From: an uncultured Hyphomicrobiales bacterium
Lineage (GTDB): Bacteria; Pseudomonadota; Alphaproteobacteria; Rhizobiales; Ancalomicrobiaceae
Length of the DNA stretch: 64,000 nt
Direction: 5' to 3'
Assembly (NCBI GenBank): GCA_903930435.1
Contig: CAIYYN010000049.1
Location: 62,001 to 126,000 of the forward strand
Made by a program: the position numbers and the translations under genes. Below, in pieces: positions 7,756-15,360 of the stretch. Under the pieces are notes generated by a model, which was not told the DNA's origin, ran no database searches, and saw only the letters and a program-made list of their open reading frames with translations. How positions within the stretch are numbered: the first letter of the stretch is position 1; the number at the start of each line of letters is the position of its first letter.

Positions 7756-8787
7756 ATGTCCGACCATGCAGCGTCTGCCGCAACGCCCTTCGATGATTTT
7801 CGCGATCTCGTCAATCTCGCACCCGGCCCTGATCTGGACGCCGTTGCCGCAGTCAAGGCACGCGATCGGTTCCTGACGAAGCCGCCGGGATCGCTCGGGC
7901 GGCTTGAAGGTCTCGTGGAATGGCTGGCTGCCTGGCAGGGCAAGGCAAAGCCAGCGGTCAACAAGCCTTTGGTCGCGATCTTCGCAGCCAATCACGGCGT
8001 GGCCGCAAAGGGGGTTTCGGCTTACCCGGCAGAGGTCACCAAGCAGATGGTGGCGAACTTCGCAGGCGGCGGCGCTGCGATCAACCAGCTTTGCGTCGCT
8101 TATGATCTCGGCCTCAAGGTGTTCGAACTGGCGCTCGACTACCCAACGCCGGATATCTCCGAAGGGCCTGCCTTCGATGAAGCCGGGTGCGCGGCCACAA
8201 TGGCTTACGGAATGGAGTCGCTGGTCAGTCAACCGGATCTGTTGTGTATCGGCGAGATGGGAATTGCGAATACGACCGTCGCTGCCGCAGTCTACATGGG
8301 ACTGTTTGGCGGTGAGGTCAGCGATTGGGTTGGACCGGGGACCGGTGTTTCCGGGTCGACGCTTGCGCACAAGGCCGATGTGATCGCCAAGGCCGTCGCG
8401 CTCAATGCAGGGCACCTCGACGACGGTTTCGAGGTGTTGCGGCGGCTTGGCGGGCGGGAAATTGCAGCTATGGCCGGCGCGATCATCGGCGCGCGCCACC
8501 AGAAGATTCCGGTTGTGATCGACGGCTTCGTAGCCACAGCTGCCGCAGCGGTGGTCTATTCGATCAATCCATCGGGGATTGATCACTGCCTGTTCGGCCA
8601 TGTCTCGGCGGAAACAGCGCATGCGCGCGCGCTCGCCATCATGGGCAAGACTGCGTTGCTTGATCTGGGCATGCGGCTTGGCGAAGGTTCGGGCGCAGCG
8701 ATTGCCGCCAGCATCGTGCGGGCGGCGGCGGCGACCCACGCCGGAATGGCGACATTTGGTGAGGCTGGTGTTTCCGACAAGGATTGA
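7756..8787 (+). CDS. cobT: Nicotinate-nucleotide--dimethylbenzimidazole phosphoribosyltransferase CobT
   Basis: CobT makes alpha-ribazole 5'-phosphate for the lower ligand of cobalamin. The 343-residue protein has KPPGSLGRLE near the N-terminus, GEMGIANTT around residue 167 and the catalytic glutamate in GEGSGA (Glu310). The ATG at 7756 has GAGG 5 bases upstream; the frame extends further but without better signals. It is divergent from cobS. No cobalamin riboswitch (B12 box) is visible in the roughly 180 bases between the two starts, and the rest of the cobalamin pathway is not in the window. Confidence 0.94.
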   Translation: MSDHAASAATPFDDFRDLVNLAPGPDLDAVAAVKARDRFLTKPPGSLGRLEGLVEWLAAWQGKAKPAVNKPLVAIFAANHGVAAKGVSAYPAEVTKQMVANFAGGGAAINQLCVAYDLGLKVFELALDYPTPDISEGPAFDEAGCAATMAYGMESLVSQPDLLCIGEMGIANTTVAAAVYMGLFGGEVSDWVGPGTGVSGSTLAHKADVIAKAVALNAGHLDDGFEVLRRLGGREIAAMAGAIIGARHQKIPVVIDGFVATAAAAVVYSINPSGIDHCLFGHVSAETAHARALAIMGKTALLDLGMRLGEGSGAAIAASIVRAAAATHAGMATFGEAGVSDKD

Positions 8788-8817
8788 GTTGTCGGCCTTG
8801 ATTGTATCGATCAAACG

Positions 8818-8850
8818 AAAAACGCCCGGATCATGCGATCCGGGCGTTTC
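8818..8850. terminator. Bidirectional terminator between cobT and the convergent small gene
   Basis: A perfect 12-base-pair GC-rich stem (arms 8821-8832 and 8837-8848, loop ATGC) is flanked by A-rich sequence on the left and TTTC on the right. It can therefore act as a hairpin terminator for cobT and, on the other strand, for the gene ending at 8878. Confidence 0.85.
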
Positions 8851-8877
8851 AATTGAGCGCATCAGGCGCTCAGGAAA

Positions 8878-9174
8878 TCACTTCTTGCACTTGCTCGCCG
8901 AAGGCTGCGACGCATTGTAGATGCCACCCACAACCGGGAGGATCGTTGCCGTTGCGGCTTCCTGGGCGGTCAGTTCGCGGCACTGCGTTGCAGCAACATA
9001 GATCGCGTCAAAGATCACCGAAATCGTACCGGCGAAAATATAGGTCACCGCAACGTTCGGGCGGAATGCCGGAGCGGCATTGCTAACGGGTGCGCTGGTT
9101 GCAAAAGACGGGATAGCAGTTGATGCAACGAGGGCGGCGGCAACGGCAACAGCAGCAAGCTTCTTCGAACGCAT
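8878..9174 (-). CDS. Small exported protein of unknown function
   Basis: A 98-residue protein with a textbook signal peptide (MRSKKLAAVAVAAALVAST, cleavage near SFA-TS). The mature part of about 72 residues has a hydrophobic middle (VTYIFAGTISVIFDAIYVAA), a cysteine in TQCREL and a second in the C-terminal SKCKK. An AAGGA lies 8 bases upstream of the ATG. The two cysteines could form a disulfide in the periplasm. I do not recognise a family. A strong shared terminator follows it and a 383-base AT-rich region lies upstream, so it is probably transcribed alone. Confidence 0.7.
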   Translation of the reverse strand: MRSKKLAAVAVAAALVASTAIPSFATSAPVSNAAPAFRPNVAVTYIFAGTISVIFDAIYVAATQCRELTAQEAATATILPVVGGIYNASQPSASKCKK

Positions 9175-9557
9175 GACTTTTTCCTTTGATAATAATCACT
9201 TGAGAAAAACCCCAAGTGGATGGCGCAAGGGATTAACAAAAGATAAACGAGGGCGCAAGTGTTTGCAGGAAACATCCGGGCTCGATTTCAATATTCAGGT
9301 TAATTTGACGTCTTAAATATGTGGGATTTTTGCCCACGAATAATCGATTGATCTATTTATTATGATAAAATTTGTTTAGCTGATTTAAGAGAGTTGCTGA
9401 ATTTTGGTTAACAGGTTTGGTGTTATTCGGAAGCGAACGCTCAATTTCAATGTCAGCTCATTGTAATCGTCATTATTTATAAATAACAACCTTTTGGTGC
9501 GTTTAGATCGCGTTGGGTCGCGCCATGAATGAGTACTGGATCCGTGATAATTCCAGG
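9175..9557. other. AT-rich intergenic region with palindromes
   Basis: About 380 bases, clearly more AT-rich than the flanking genes. I see no credible gene. It holds a small hairpin (GTGGG/CCCAC, 9321-9337) and a 14-base perfect AT palindrome (TTATTTATAAATAA, 9473-9486). It should contain the promoter of the small exported protein and the end of the fdhD transcript. Confidence 0.5.
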
Positions 9558-10376
9558 TCAGATCAATCGGTTCGCGCCTGCATAGATCGTAAAACGGCCC
9601 TCGCGGGCGAAAGCAAGCAAGGTCATGCCCGCACGATAGGCCCAATCGATGGCTAGTCCGGTTGGAGCAGACACGGCAGCGATCAATGGGACACCAGCCG
9701 CAGCGGTCTTGTGGACCATCTCGTAGGAACAGCGGCTGCTGACAACGATAAATCCGCGAGCGGCATCAAGTTTTTCTCGGGCGAGCGCTCCGATCAGCTT
9801 GTCGAGCGCATTGTGACGCCCGACGTCCTCACGGGTGAGACGTATCTTGCCATCGGCATTGGCAAAGGCGGCTGCATGGACTGCACCGAGCTCGGCATTG
9901 ATCACCTGCGTTGCCGGAAATTCGGATATCGCCCGCAGTATCGCCGCTTGGTCAAATCGCTGGGTCGAACTGACCGTGGGTACGGGCCGGAGCGCTTCGG
10001 CGATGCTGTCGACGCCACACAGGCCGCAACCTGTGCGTCCGGCCAGCGTCCTCTGACGATGACGCAAGGCGGCAAAGCGTTCTGCGGCAATCGTCAGGCG
10101 GACCTCGATGCCGCCACTGACCGGAATTACTTCTGTGTCGTAGATTTCGCTCGCCGAGGTGACGATTGCTTCCGTCAGCGAGAACCCGAGCGCAAAATCC
10201 TCCAGATCAGCCGGCGTCGCCATCATCACGGCGTGGCTGAGACCATTATAGACCAGAGCAACCGGGACCTCTTCTGCCGCACGTTCAACGACATGGATCT
10301 TACCATGCGTCTTGACCTGCACCGCCTCGATCTCTCGGGCCACTGTCTCAGGAAAATTGGACGAGGACCCGCTCAT
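9558..10376 (-). CDS. fdhD: Formate dehydrogenase accessory sulfurtransferase FdhD
   Basis: FdhD transfers sulfur from IscS to the molybdenum cofactor of formate dehydrogenases. The protein has the CxxC sulfur-carrying motif in GRTGCGLCGV (near residue 120), the LTREDVGRHNALDKLIGA block and SSRCSYEMVHK, all typical of the family, with a normal length of 272 residues. It starts 1 base beyond the apbC stop codon, so it is the second gene of an operon. No formate dehydrogenase subunit gene lies in the window; mobA, also for the molybdenum cofactor, is about 48 kb away. Confidence 0.94.
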   Translation of the reverse strand: MSGSSSNFPETVAREIEAVQVKTHGKIHVVERAAEEVPVALVYNGLSHAVMMATPADLEDFALGFSLTEAIVTSASEIYDTEVIPVSGGIEVRLTIAAERFAALRHRQRTLAGRTGCGLCGVDSIAEALRPVPTVSSTQRFDQAAILRAISEFPATQVINAELGAVHAAAFANADGKIRLTREDVGRHNALDKLIGALAREKLDAARGFIVVSSRCSYEMVHKTAAAGVPLIAAVSAPTGLAIDWAYRAGMTLLAFAREGRFTIYAGANRLI

Positions 10377-10377
10377 T

Positions 10378-11526
10378 CTATTCGATCACAAACTTGGGCG
10401 CAGGGCGTTGCAGCCCGCCTGCGGCGAGGCGATCGCGGACCTTTTCGGCAATAGCCAGATAGATGGCAGCCTGCGGACCTGCGGGGTCGGCGACAACGGT
10501 GGGTTTACCCGCATCGGCCTGTGCCCGAATGGCCATGGTGAGCGGGATTTCACCGAGGAAGGGGACGCCGAGCTTGTCGGCTTCCGCCTGCGCACCGCCA
10601 TGGGAGAAGATATCGTGCCGACCGCCGCAATCCGGGCAGATGAAATAGCTCATGTTCTCGATGATGCCGAGGAGCGGCACTTCGACCTTCTGGAACATGG
10701 CGACACCGCGCCGCGCATCGATCAGGGCGAGATCCTGGGGGGTCGAGACGATGACTGCACCGGAAATCGGTACATTCTGGGCAAGCGTCAACTGGGCATC
10801 GCCGGTGCCGGGCGGCATGTCGACGACCAGGATATCCAGCTCACCCCAATCAACTTCGCGCAGCAACTGGGTGACCGCGCTCATGACCATGGGGCCACGC
10901 CAGACCATCGGCGTTTCTTCGTCCACGAGGAACCCGATGGACATGACCTTGATGCCATAGGGTTCAAACGGGATCAGCGTCCGACCATCCTTCAAGGCGG
11001 GCTTGCCCTTGATGGCAAACAGGCGCGGAACCGAAGGACCATAGATGTCGGCATCGAGCAGGCCGATCTTCAGACCCAGAGCGTGGAGCGCGAGGGCGAG
11101 ATTGGCAGCAGTCGTCGATTTTCCGACGCCGCCCTTGCCGGAAGCGACGGCGATAATGTGTTTCACGCCCGGAATTTGGCGGCTTGTCGGAGCAGGTGCG
11201 CGCGGGGCCGGAGCGGCGTGGCTATGGCCTGCATGAGTGTGAGGCGCTGGCGGCGGCGTGCTCGGGCGGCTGGCTCCTGTCTGGTCGGCGGTCAGGGTCA
11301 CGAGTGCCGAGCCAACGCCGGGAAGCGCGGTCACAGCATCCTGCGCAGCCTTGCGTAAAGCTTCCATCTCGCGGGCACGGCGTGGATCGATGGCGATTGA
11401 AAACAGGACCTTGTCGCCTTGGATCACGATTTCAGACAGGGCAGGCGACCGGTCAAGCGGCGTTGCGCCATCAGGGCCCGGAATGCGGGCAAGTGACCCG
11501 AGAACGGCATCGCGACTTACGGACAT
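10378..11526 (-). CDS. apbC: Mrp/NBP35 family Fe-S cluster carrier ATPase ApbC
   Basis: An N-terminal MIP18/DUF59 domain (about residues 1-85) and a Pro/Ala-rich linker (about 88-112) precede a P-loop ATPase domain with deviant Walker A SGKGGVGKST, DADIYGPS and DMPPGTGD. The C-terminal CPDC pair (YFICPDCGGRHD) would bind a bridging [4Fe-4S] cluster at the dimer interface. Such proteins store and deliver Fe-S clusters in the cytoplasm. An AGGAG lies upstream of the ATG. It is followed directly by fdhD, which suggests joint use in maturing Fe-S/molybdenum enzymes. Confidence 0.93.
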   Translation of the reverse strand: MSVSRDAVLGSLARIPGPDGATPLDRSPALSEIVIQGDKVLFSIAIDPRRAREMEALRKAAQDAVTALPGVGSALVTLTADQTGASRPSTPPPAPHTHAGHSHAAPAPRAPAPTSRQIPGVKHIIAVASGKGGVGKSTTAANLALALHALGLKIGLLDADIYGPSVPRLFAIKGKPALKDGRTLIPFEPYGIKVMSIGFLVDEETPMVWRGPMVMSAVTQLLREVDWGELDILVVDMPPGTGDAQLTLAQNVPISGAVIVSTPQDLALIDARRGVAMFQKVEVPLLGIIENMSYFICPDCGGRHDIFSHGGAQAEADKLGVPFLGEIPLTMAIRAQADAGKPTVVADPAGPQAAIYLAIAEKVRDRLAAGGLQRPAPKFVIE

Positions 11527-11636
11527 ATCTTGTCTCCTGGGGTGGCACCGGTGTCCGGCGAAACGTACCTGTTACATACGCTGCGTTTGGCCGGGGTCAA
11601 CCGCATCAGAGCGAAACCTGCACTGTGTCGCTCCAA

Positions 11637-13001
11637 TCAGGCTATTGATTTCAGGACAAGCCCCAGAATGCCAGTGACTGCCAGCGTCGGAACGACGCCG
11701 AGTTTCAGGCGGAACACGAGCGCGACGGCGATTGCGGCGAGGCTTGCGGATTTGAGATCAATCGTCGCCCATTGCGGCCAGACCGGCTGGAACGGGCCAT
11801 AGCTGATCTGGATGAGATCGTAAAACAGGGTGTGCAGTCCGAACCAGATTGCGAGGTTGAGGATCACGCCGACGACCGCCGCCGTCACGCCCGACAGGGC
11901 GCCTGAGAGCAGTTTTGAGCCGCGCAATTGTTCGACATGCGGGCCACCGAGAAAGATCCAGAGAAAACTGGGCGTAAACGTGACCCAAGTGACGAGGCCC
12001 GCGCCCAGAATGCCACTTACGAGACCGCCTGCGTTGCCTTCAAGACGATAGGCGGCCTGAAATCCGATGAAGGGCAAAACCATCAGCAGTGGTCCCGGCG
12101 TCGTCTCGGCAAGCGCGAGACCGTCGAGCATTTCGCCCGGCTTCAGCCAGTGGAAATGCGTGACTGCGACGTCGGCGACATAGGCAAGAACCGCGTAAGC
12201 CCCGCCGAAAGTGACCACGGCCAGCCACGCAAAGAAGCTGCCGATCTCGACAAGGCCGCTTCTGGACCCGAGCAACAATGTGGCCAACCCAATTGGTGCC
12301 AGCCAGACTGCGACCCAGGTGAGCGTAACGCGGATCGCTCGACCTAAAGTTGGTGTGACAGTTTGAACGCCGTTATCGAGTGCCAGATCGAGCGTCGCCG
12401 TGCTCTTTTCGACTGGCGCGGAGGTGAAACCCGCCAATTGGAAGCGGGTGCCCATCAGGCCGACAAGAGCCGCACCAAGCACGATGGCCGGGAATGGGAC
12501 ATGAAAACAGTAGATTGCGATGAAGGATGTCGCAGCGATCCCCAGCATTGCATTGGATTTCAGGGCGCGCCTCGAGACTTTGATTACGGCCTCGATCACG
12601 ATGGCAAGCACGGCAGCCTTCAGCCCGAAGAACAGATGATTGAGCCAGTCGGTTGTCTGGAACTCGGCATAGAGCGTCGACAGCGTGACGATCACGATGA
12701 ATCCGGGAAGTACGAACAGCGTTCCTGCCGTGATGCCGCCGCGCGTGCCATGCAGCAGCCAGCCGATATAGGTGGCCAGTTGCTGGGCCTCGGGTCCGGG
12801 CAGCAGCATGCAATAATTGAGCGCATGCAGGAACCGCGTCTCGGAAATCCACTTGCGGGTCTCCACGAGTTCGCGGTGCATGAGCGCAATCTGGCCAGCG
12901 GGACCGCCAAAGGACAGAAGCCCGATCTTCGCCCAGACAAGGAGCGCTTGCCAGAAGGTTGGGTGGGCGGCGGAGCCTGATGTGTGACTGTGTTGATCCA
13001 T
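11637..13001 (-). CDS. chrA: Chromate transporter ChrA, bidomain type
   Basis: A 454-residue membrane protein made of two homologous CHR domains, each starting with the family pattern: FWQALLVWAKIGLLSFGGPAG at the N-terminus and SFFAWLAVVTFGGAYAVLAY in the second half, each followed by a PGP motif (LLPGPEAQQLA and ETTPGPLLMVLPF). Known ChrA proteins export chromate by proton-coupled antiport across the inner membrane; paralogues of unknown substrate exist. It lies 110 bases upstream of apbC on the same strand. No chrB-type regulator is adjacent. Confidence 0.9.
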   Translation of the reverse strand: MDQHSHTSGSAAHPTFWQALLVWAKIGLLSFGGPAGQIALMHRELVETRKWISETRFLHALNYCMLLPGPEAQQLATYIGWLLHGTRGGITAGTLFVLPGFIVIVTLSTLYAEFQTTDWLNHLFFGLKAAVLAIVIEAVIKVSRRALKSNAMLGIAATSFIAIYCFHVPFPAIVLGAALVGLMGTRFQLAGFTSAPVEKSTATLDLALDNGVQTVTPTLGRAIRVTLTWVAVWLAPIGLATLLLGSRSGLVEIGSFFAWLAVVTFGGAYAVLAYVADVAVTHFHWLKPGEMLDGLALAETTPGPLLMVLPFIGFQAAYRLEGNAGGLVSGILGAGLVTWVTFTPSFLWIFLGGPHVEQLRGSKLLSGALSGVTAAVVGVILNLAIWFGLHTLFYDLIQISYGPFQPVWPQWATIDLKSASLAAIAVALVFRLKLGVVPTLAVTGILGLVLKSIA

Positions 13002-13110
13002 GTTGCCATTGGCCCGGTGCAGCAGAGAAATGCTTGTACCAATCTCGTTGGCGACTGTCAGGAAAACATGACGCCCGCGTCGAATTTGACCGAAGATGTC
13101 TTGCGACAGG

Positions 13111-13584
13111 TCAGCCGTTGCGTCGCAGATGGTTGAGCGGCAGACGACCGCTCGATTTCAGGCGATCCAGCACAATGGACGACCGCACATGGGCGACGCT
13201 TGGATGCGGCAGAAACACCTCGCTGACCAGTCGCGACAGGACTTTCAGTGTCGGCACCGAGAGTTTAACCAGGTAGTCGCTCTCACCGGTCAGCGAATAG
13301 GCCTCGAGCACTTCATCAAGGCCCGAGACAAGCGACAGAAACCGCCGCGCATTATCCGGCGAATGGGTTGCCAGCGTCACCTGCACGAAGACCAGAACAT
13401 CCAGCCCGAGGGCTTCCGGGTTCAGTTCGGCGTGGTAGCTCGCGATCACCCCATCGGCCTCAAGCTGGGCGCGGCGGCGCGAACATTGCGAGGCGGACAG
13501 ACCGACCTTTTCAGCCAGGTCATTGTTGGTCAGCCGACCGTCGATCTGGAGGGCGGCGAGAATCCTGATGTCGAACTCGTCCAT
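13111..13584 (-). CDS. Lrp/AsnC family transcriptional regulator, divergent from hpd
   Basis: A 157-residue regulator with an N-terminal winged helix (MDEFDIRILAALQIDGRLTN, recognition helix in LSASQCSRRRAQLEADGVI) and a C-terminal RAM ligand domain (LTGESDYLVKL). The ATG at 13584 is preferred because AGG lies 8 bases upstream; an in-frame ATG at 13599 has no such site. Divergence from hpd makes it the likely controller of 4-hydroxyphenylpyruvate/tyrosine breakdown, as for other Lrp-type regulators next to aromatic amino acid genes; its effector would probably be an aromatic amino acid or keto acid. The role is inferred from position. Confidence 0.9.
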   Translation of the reverse strand: MDEFDIRILAALQIDGRLTNNDLAEKVGLSASQCSRRRAQLEADGVIASYHAELNPEALGLDVLVFVQVTLATHSPDNARRFLSLVSGLDEVLEAYSLTGESDYLVKLSVPTLKVLSRLVSEVFLPHPSVAHVRSSIVLDRLKSSGRLPLNHLRRNG

Positions 13585-13716
13585 GCGCGGAACCTGCATA
13601 TTTGAGCGGGATGATGACCATATTGTGCGTAGATTACCGTGAAATCGCTTAGTTTGCACACACATTGCGCGATTCGCGGGCCATCATTGCAGCAGTCAAG
13701 CACAGGAGCATCGCCG
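13585..13716. promoter_or_regulatory. Divergent promoter/operator region between the Lrp regulator and hpd
   Basis: 132 bases serve two divergent starts. Inverted half-sites TGTGC (13624-13628) and GCACA (13656-13660) stand with centres 32 bases, about three helical turns, apart, a spacing compatible with cooperative Lrp-type binding. This is a candidate only; no -35/-10 pair is convincing by eye. Confidence 0.4.
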
Positions 13717-14817
13717 ATGGGCCCCTTTCCGCATAATGCGCCGCCTGCCGTCATTTCCGAGGACAATCCAGCTGGAACCGACGGGTTCGAGTTTGTCGAA
13801 TTCGCGCATCACGATCCCAAAGTGCTTGCCGATCTGTTCGAGCGGATGGGCTATGTCGAGGTTGCCCGCCACAAGACAAAGGATGTCTCGCTGTTCCGGC
13901 AGGGCAATGTGAACTATCTCCTCAATCGCGAACCGAATACGCATGCGGCGCGCTTTGTCGAGGCACACGGCCCCTGCGCACCGTCGATGGCCTGGCGGGT
14001 GGTTGATGCCAATCATGCGCTGAAACGGGCTGTGGCCCTCGGCGCGACGGAATATACGGGAGCTGATCGGACACTTGACGTCCCGGCCGTTATCGGGATT
14101 GGCGGATCGCTGCTCTATTTCGTGGAGACCTATGGCGCGAAGGGATCGCCCTATGACGCGGATTTCGAGTGGATCGGTGCGCGTGACCCGCAGCCGAAGG
14201 GGGTTGGGTTCTATTATCTCGATCACCTCACCCATAACGTGATGCGCGGCAACATGAACACCTGGTACAAGTTCTACGCCGAGACGTTCAATTTCAAGGA
14301 AATCCGCTATTTCGATATTGCGGGCAAGTTGACCGGGCTGACCAGTCGCGCGCTGACATCGCCTTGCGGGAAGATCCGGATTCCGATCAACGAATCCTCC
14401 GACGACAAGAGCCAGATCGAGGAATATCTGCGCCAGTACAAGGGCGAAGGCATCCAGCATATCGCAGTTGGTTCGGATGACATTTATGCGTCGACCGATG
14501 CGATTGCCGCGCGCGGGCTGGAGTTCATGCCGGGACCGCCATCGATCTATTACGACAAGTCCTTCGCCCGCGTGAAAGGGCATACAGAACCTCTCGATCG
14601 GATGCAGAAGCATGGCATCCTGATCGATGGCGAAGGCGTCGTGAACGGTGGCATGACGCGAATCCTCCTGCAGATCTTCTCGAAAACGGTGATTGGTCCG
14701 ATCTTCTTCGAGTTCATTCAGCGAAAGGGCGACGACGGCTTCGGCGAGGGCAATTTCCGTGCGCTGTTTGAGTCCATCGAGCAGGATCAGATCAATCGCG
14801 GTGTGCTGACGGCATAA
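13717..14817 (+). CDS. hpd: 4-hydroxyphenylpyruvate dioxygenase
   Basis: HPPD converts 4-hydroxyphenylpyruvate to homogentisate in tyrosine catabolism. The 366-residue protein has the vicinal-oxygen-chelate fold with the three iron ligands visible: His170 (LDHLTHNV), His248 (GIQHIAV) and Glu332 (FFEFIQRKGDDGFGEGNF). The C-terminal helix also matches HPPD rather than hydroxymandelate synthase. The ATG at 13717 has AGGAG 8 bases upstream. A Rieske ferredoxin gene follows after 14 bases. Homogentisate dioxygenase, maleylacetoacetate isomerase and fumarylacetoacetase genes are not in the window. Confidence 0.95.
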   Translation: MGPFPHNAPPAVISEDNPAGTDGFEFVEFAHHDPKVLADLFERMGYVEVARHKTKDVSLFRQGNVNYLLNREPNTHAARFVEAHGPCAPSMAWRVVDANHALKRAVALGATEYTGADRTLDVPAVIGIGGSLLYFVETYGAKGSPYDADFEWIGARDPQPKGVGFYYLDHLTHNVMRGNMNTWYKFYAETFNFKEIRYFDIAGKLTGLTSRALTSPCGKIRIPINESSDDKSQIEEYLRQYKGEGIQHIAVGSDDIYASTDAIAARGLEFMPGPPSIYYDKSFARVKGHTEPLDRMQKHGILIDGEGVVNGGMTRILLQIFSKTVIGPIFFEFIQRKGDDGFGEGNFRALFESIEQDQINRGVLTA

Positions 14818-14831
14818 GGCTTTAGAACCGG

Positions 14832-15206
14832 ATGGCGTGGAACGATTATCGCAGCAGTCCGCCTCCGGGAACCGCGCTTGGTCACAAGGATGATCTCGTC
14901 GATGGGTCGGCGCGATCGGTGCTGATCGACAGCGGCAAGGGCGGCTTCCCCGTGTTACTGGTCGCCAGCAAGGGGCTGATCCGGGCCTTTGTGAATTCCT
15001 GCCCGCACCAGGACCTGCCGCTCGACTATCGCAGCAGCGATATCATCAGCGCGGATGGGTCGATGGTCCTCTGCTCCAATCATCAGGCGGGCTTTCGCAT
15101 TAACGACGGGATCGGCGTACTCGATCTCGGCCATGACTGCGCCCTCGATGTGATCCCGATCACGATTGACGCGGATGGGACGATCCGGATCAGTGTTGCC
15201 GGCTGA
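14832..15206 (+). CDS. Rieske-type [2Fe-2S] ferredoxin-like protein
   Basis: A 124-residue soluble protein with the two Rieske ligand pairs, CPH in NSCPHQDLPLD (near residue 58) and CSNH (near 81), the second in CSNHQAGF. The spacing between the pairs is 21 residues, longer than the usual 15-17. There is no oxygenase domain. It could supply electrons to an oxygenase or act as a small assimilatory-type component. It follows hpd by 14 bases and is probably co-transcribed, although HPPD itself needs no ferredoxin, so the biological link is unclear. Confidence 0.85.
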   Translation: MAWNDYRSSPPPGTALGHKDDLVDGSARSVLIDSGKGGFPVLLVASKGLIRAFVNSCPHQDLPLDYRSSDIISADGSMVLCSNHQAGFRINDGIGVLDLGHDCALDVIPITIDADGTIRISVAG

Positions 15207-15222
15207 TCTCAAAAAATCATGG

Positions 15223-15360
15223 ATGCATATATTCCGCGGTTTCGACGGGTCCGACGATGCGGATGTCGTTCGCAAGCTATTGTCTGGCCGATTTGTGCCT
15301 GATCCTTCCCCACTCGACGAAAGCGAACACGGGACGGGCAGACCATGCTGCAAAAAGTGA
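15223..15360 (+). CDS. Possible small acidic protein (45 residues)
   Basis: Between the Rieske gene and the MetF-like gene an open frame starting at ATG 15223 encodes MHIFRGFDGSDDADVVRKLL and ends in PCCKK, overlapping the start of the next gene by 16 bases. It is charged, has a plausible helical N-terminal half and a Cys-Cys pair near its end. No strong ribosome binding site is seen. It fills an otherwise empty 138-base gap in an apparent operon, which is the main argument for it. No family recognised. Confidence 0.35.
   Translation: MHIFRGFDGSDDADVVRKLLSGRFVPDPSPLDESEHGTGRPCCKK

Noticed and set aside
7615-8862. Long open frame (415 codons) on the minus strand across cobT
   Set aside because: It lies antisense to the clearly conserved cobT; its Arg/His-rich composition is typical of a shadow frame. 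Only its last 50 codons, beyond cobT, remain a weak possibility.
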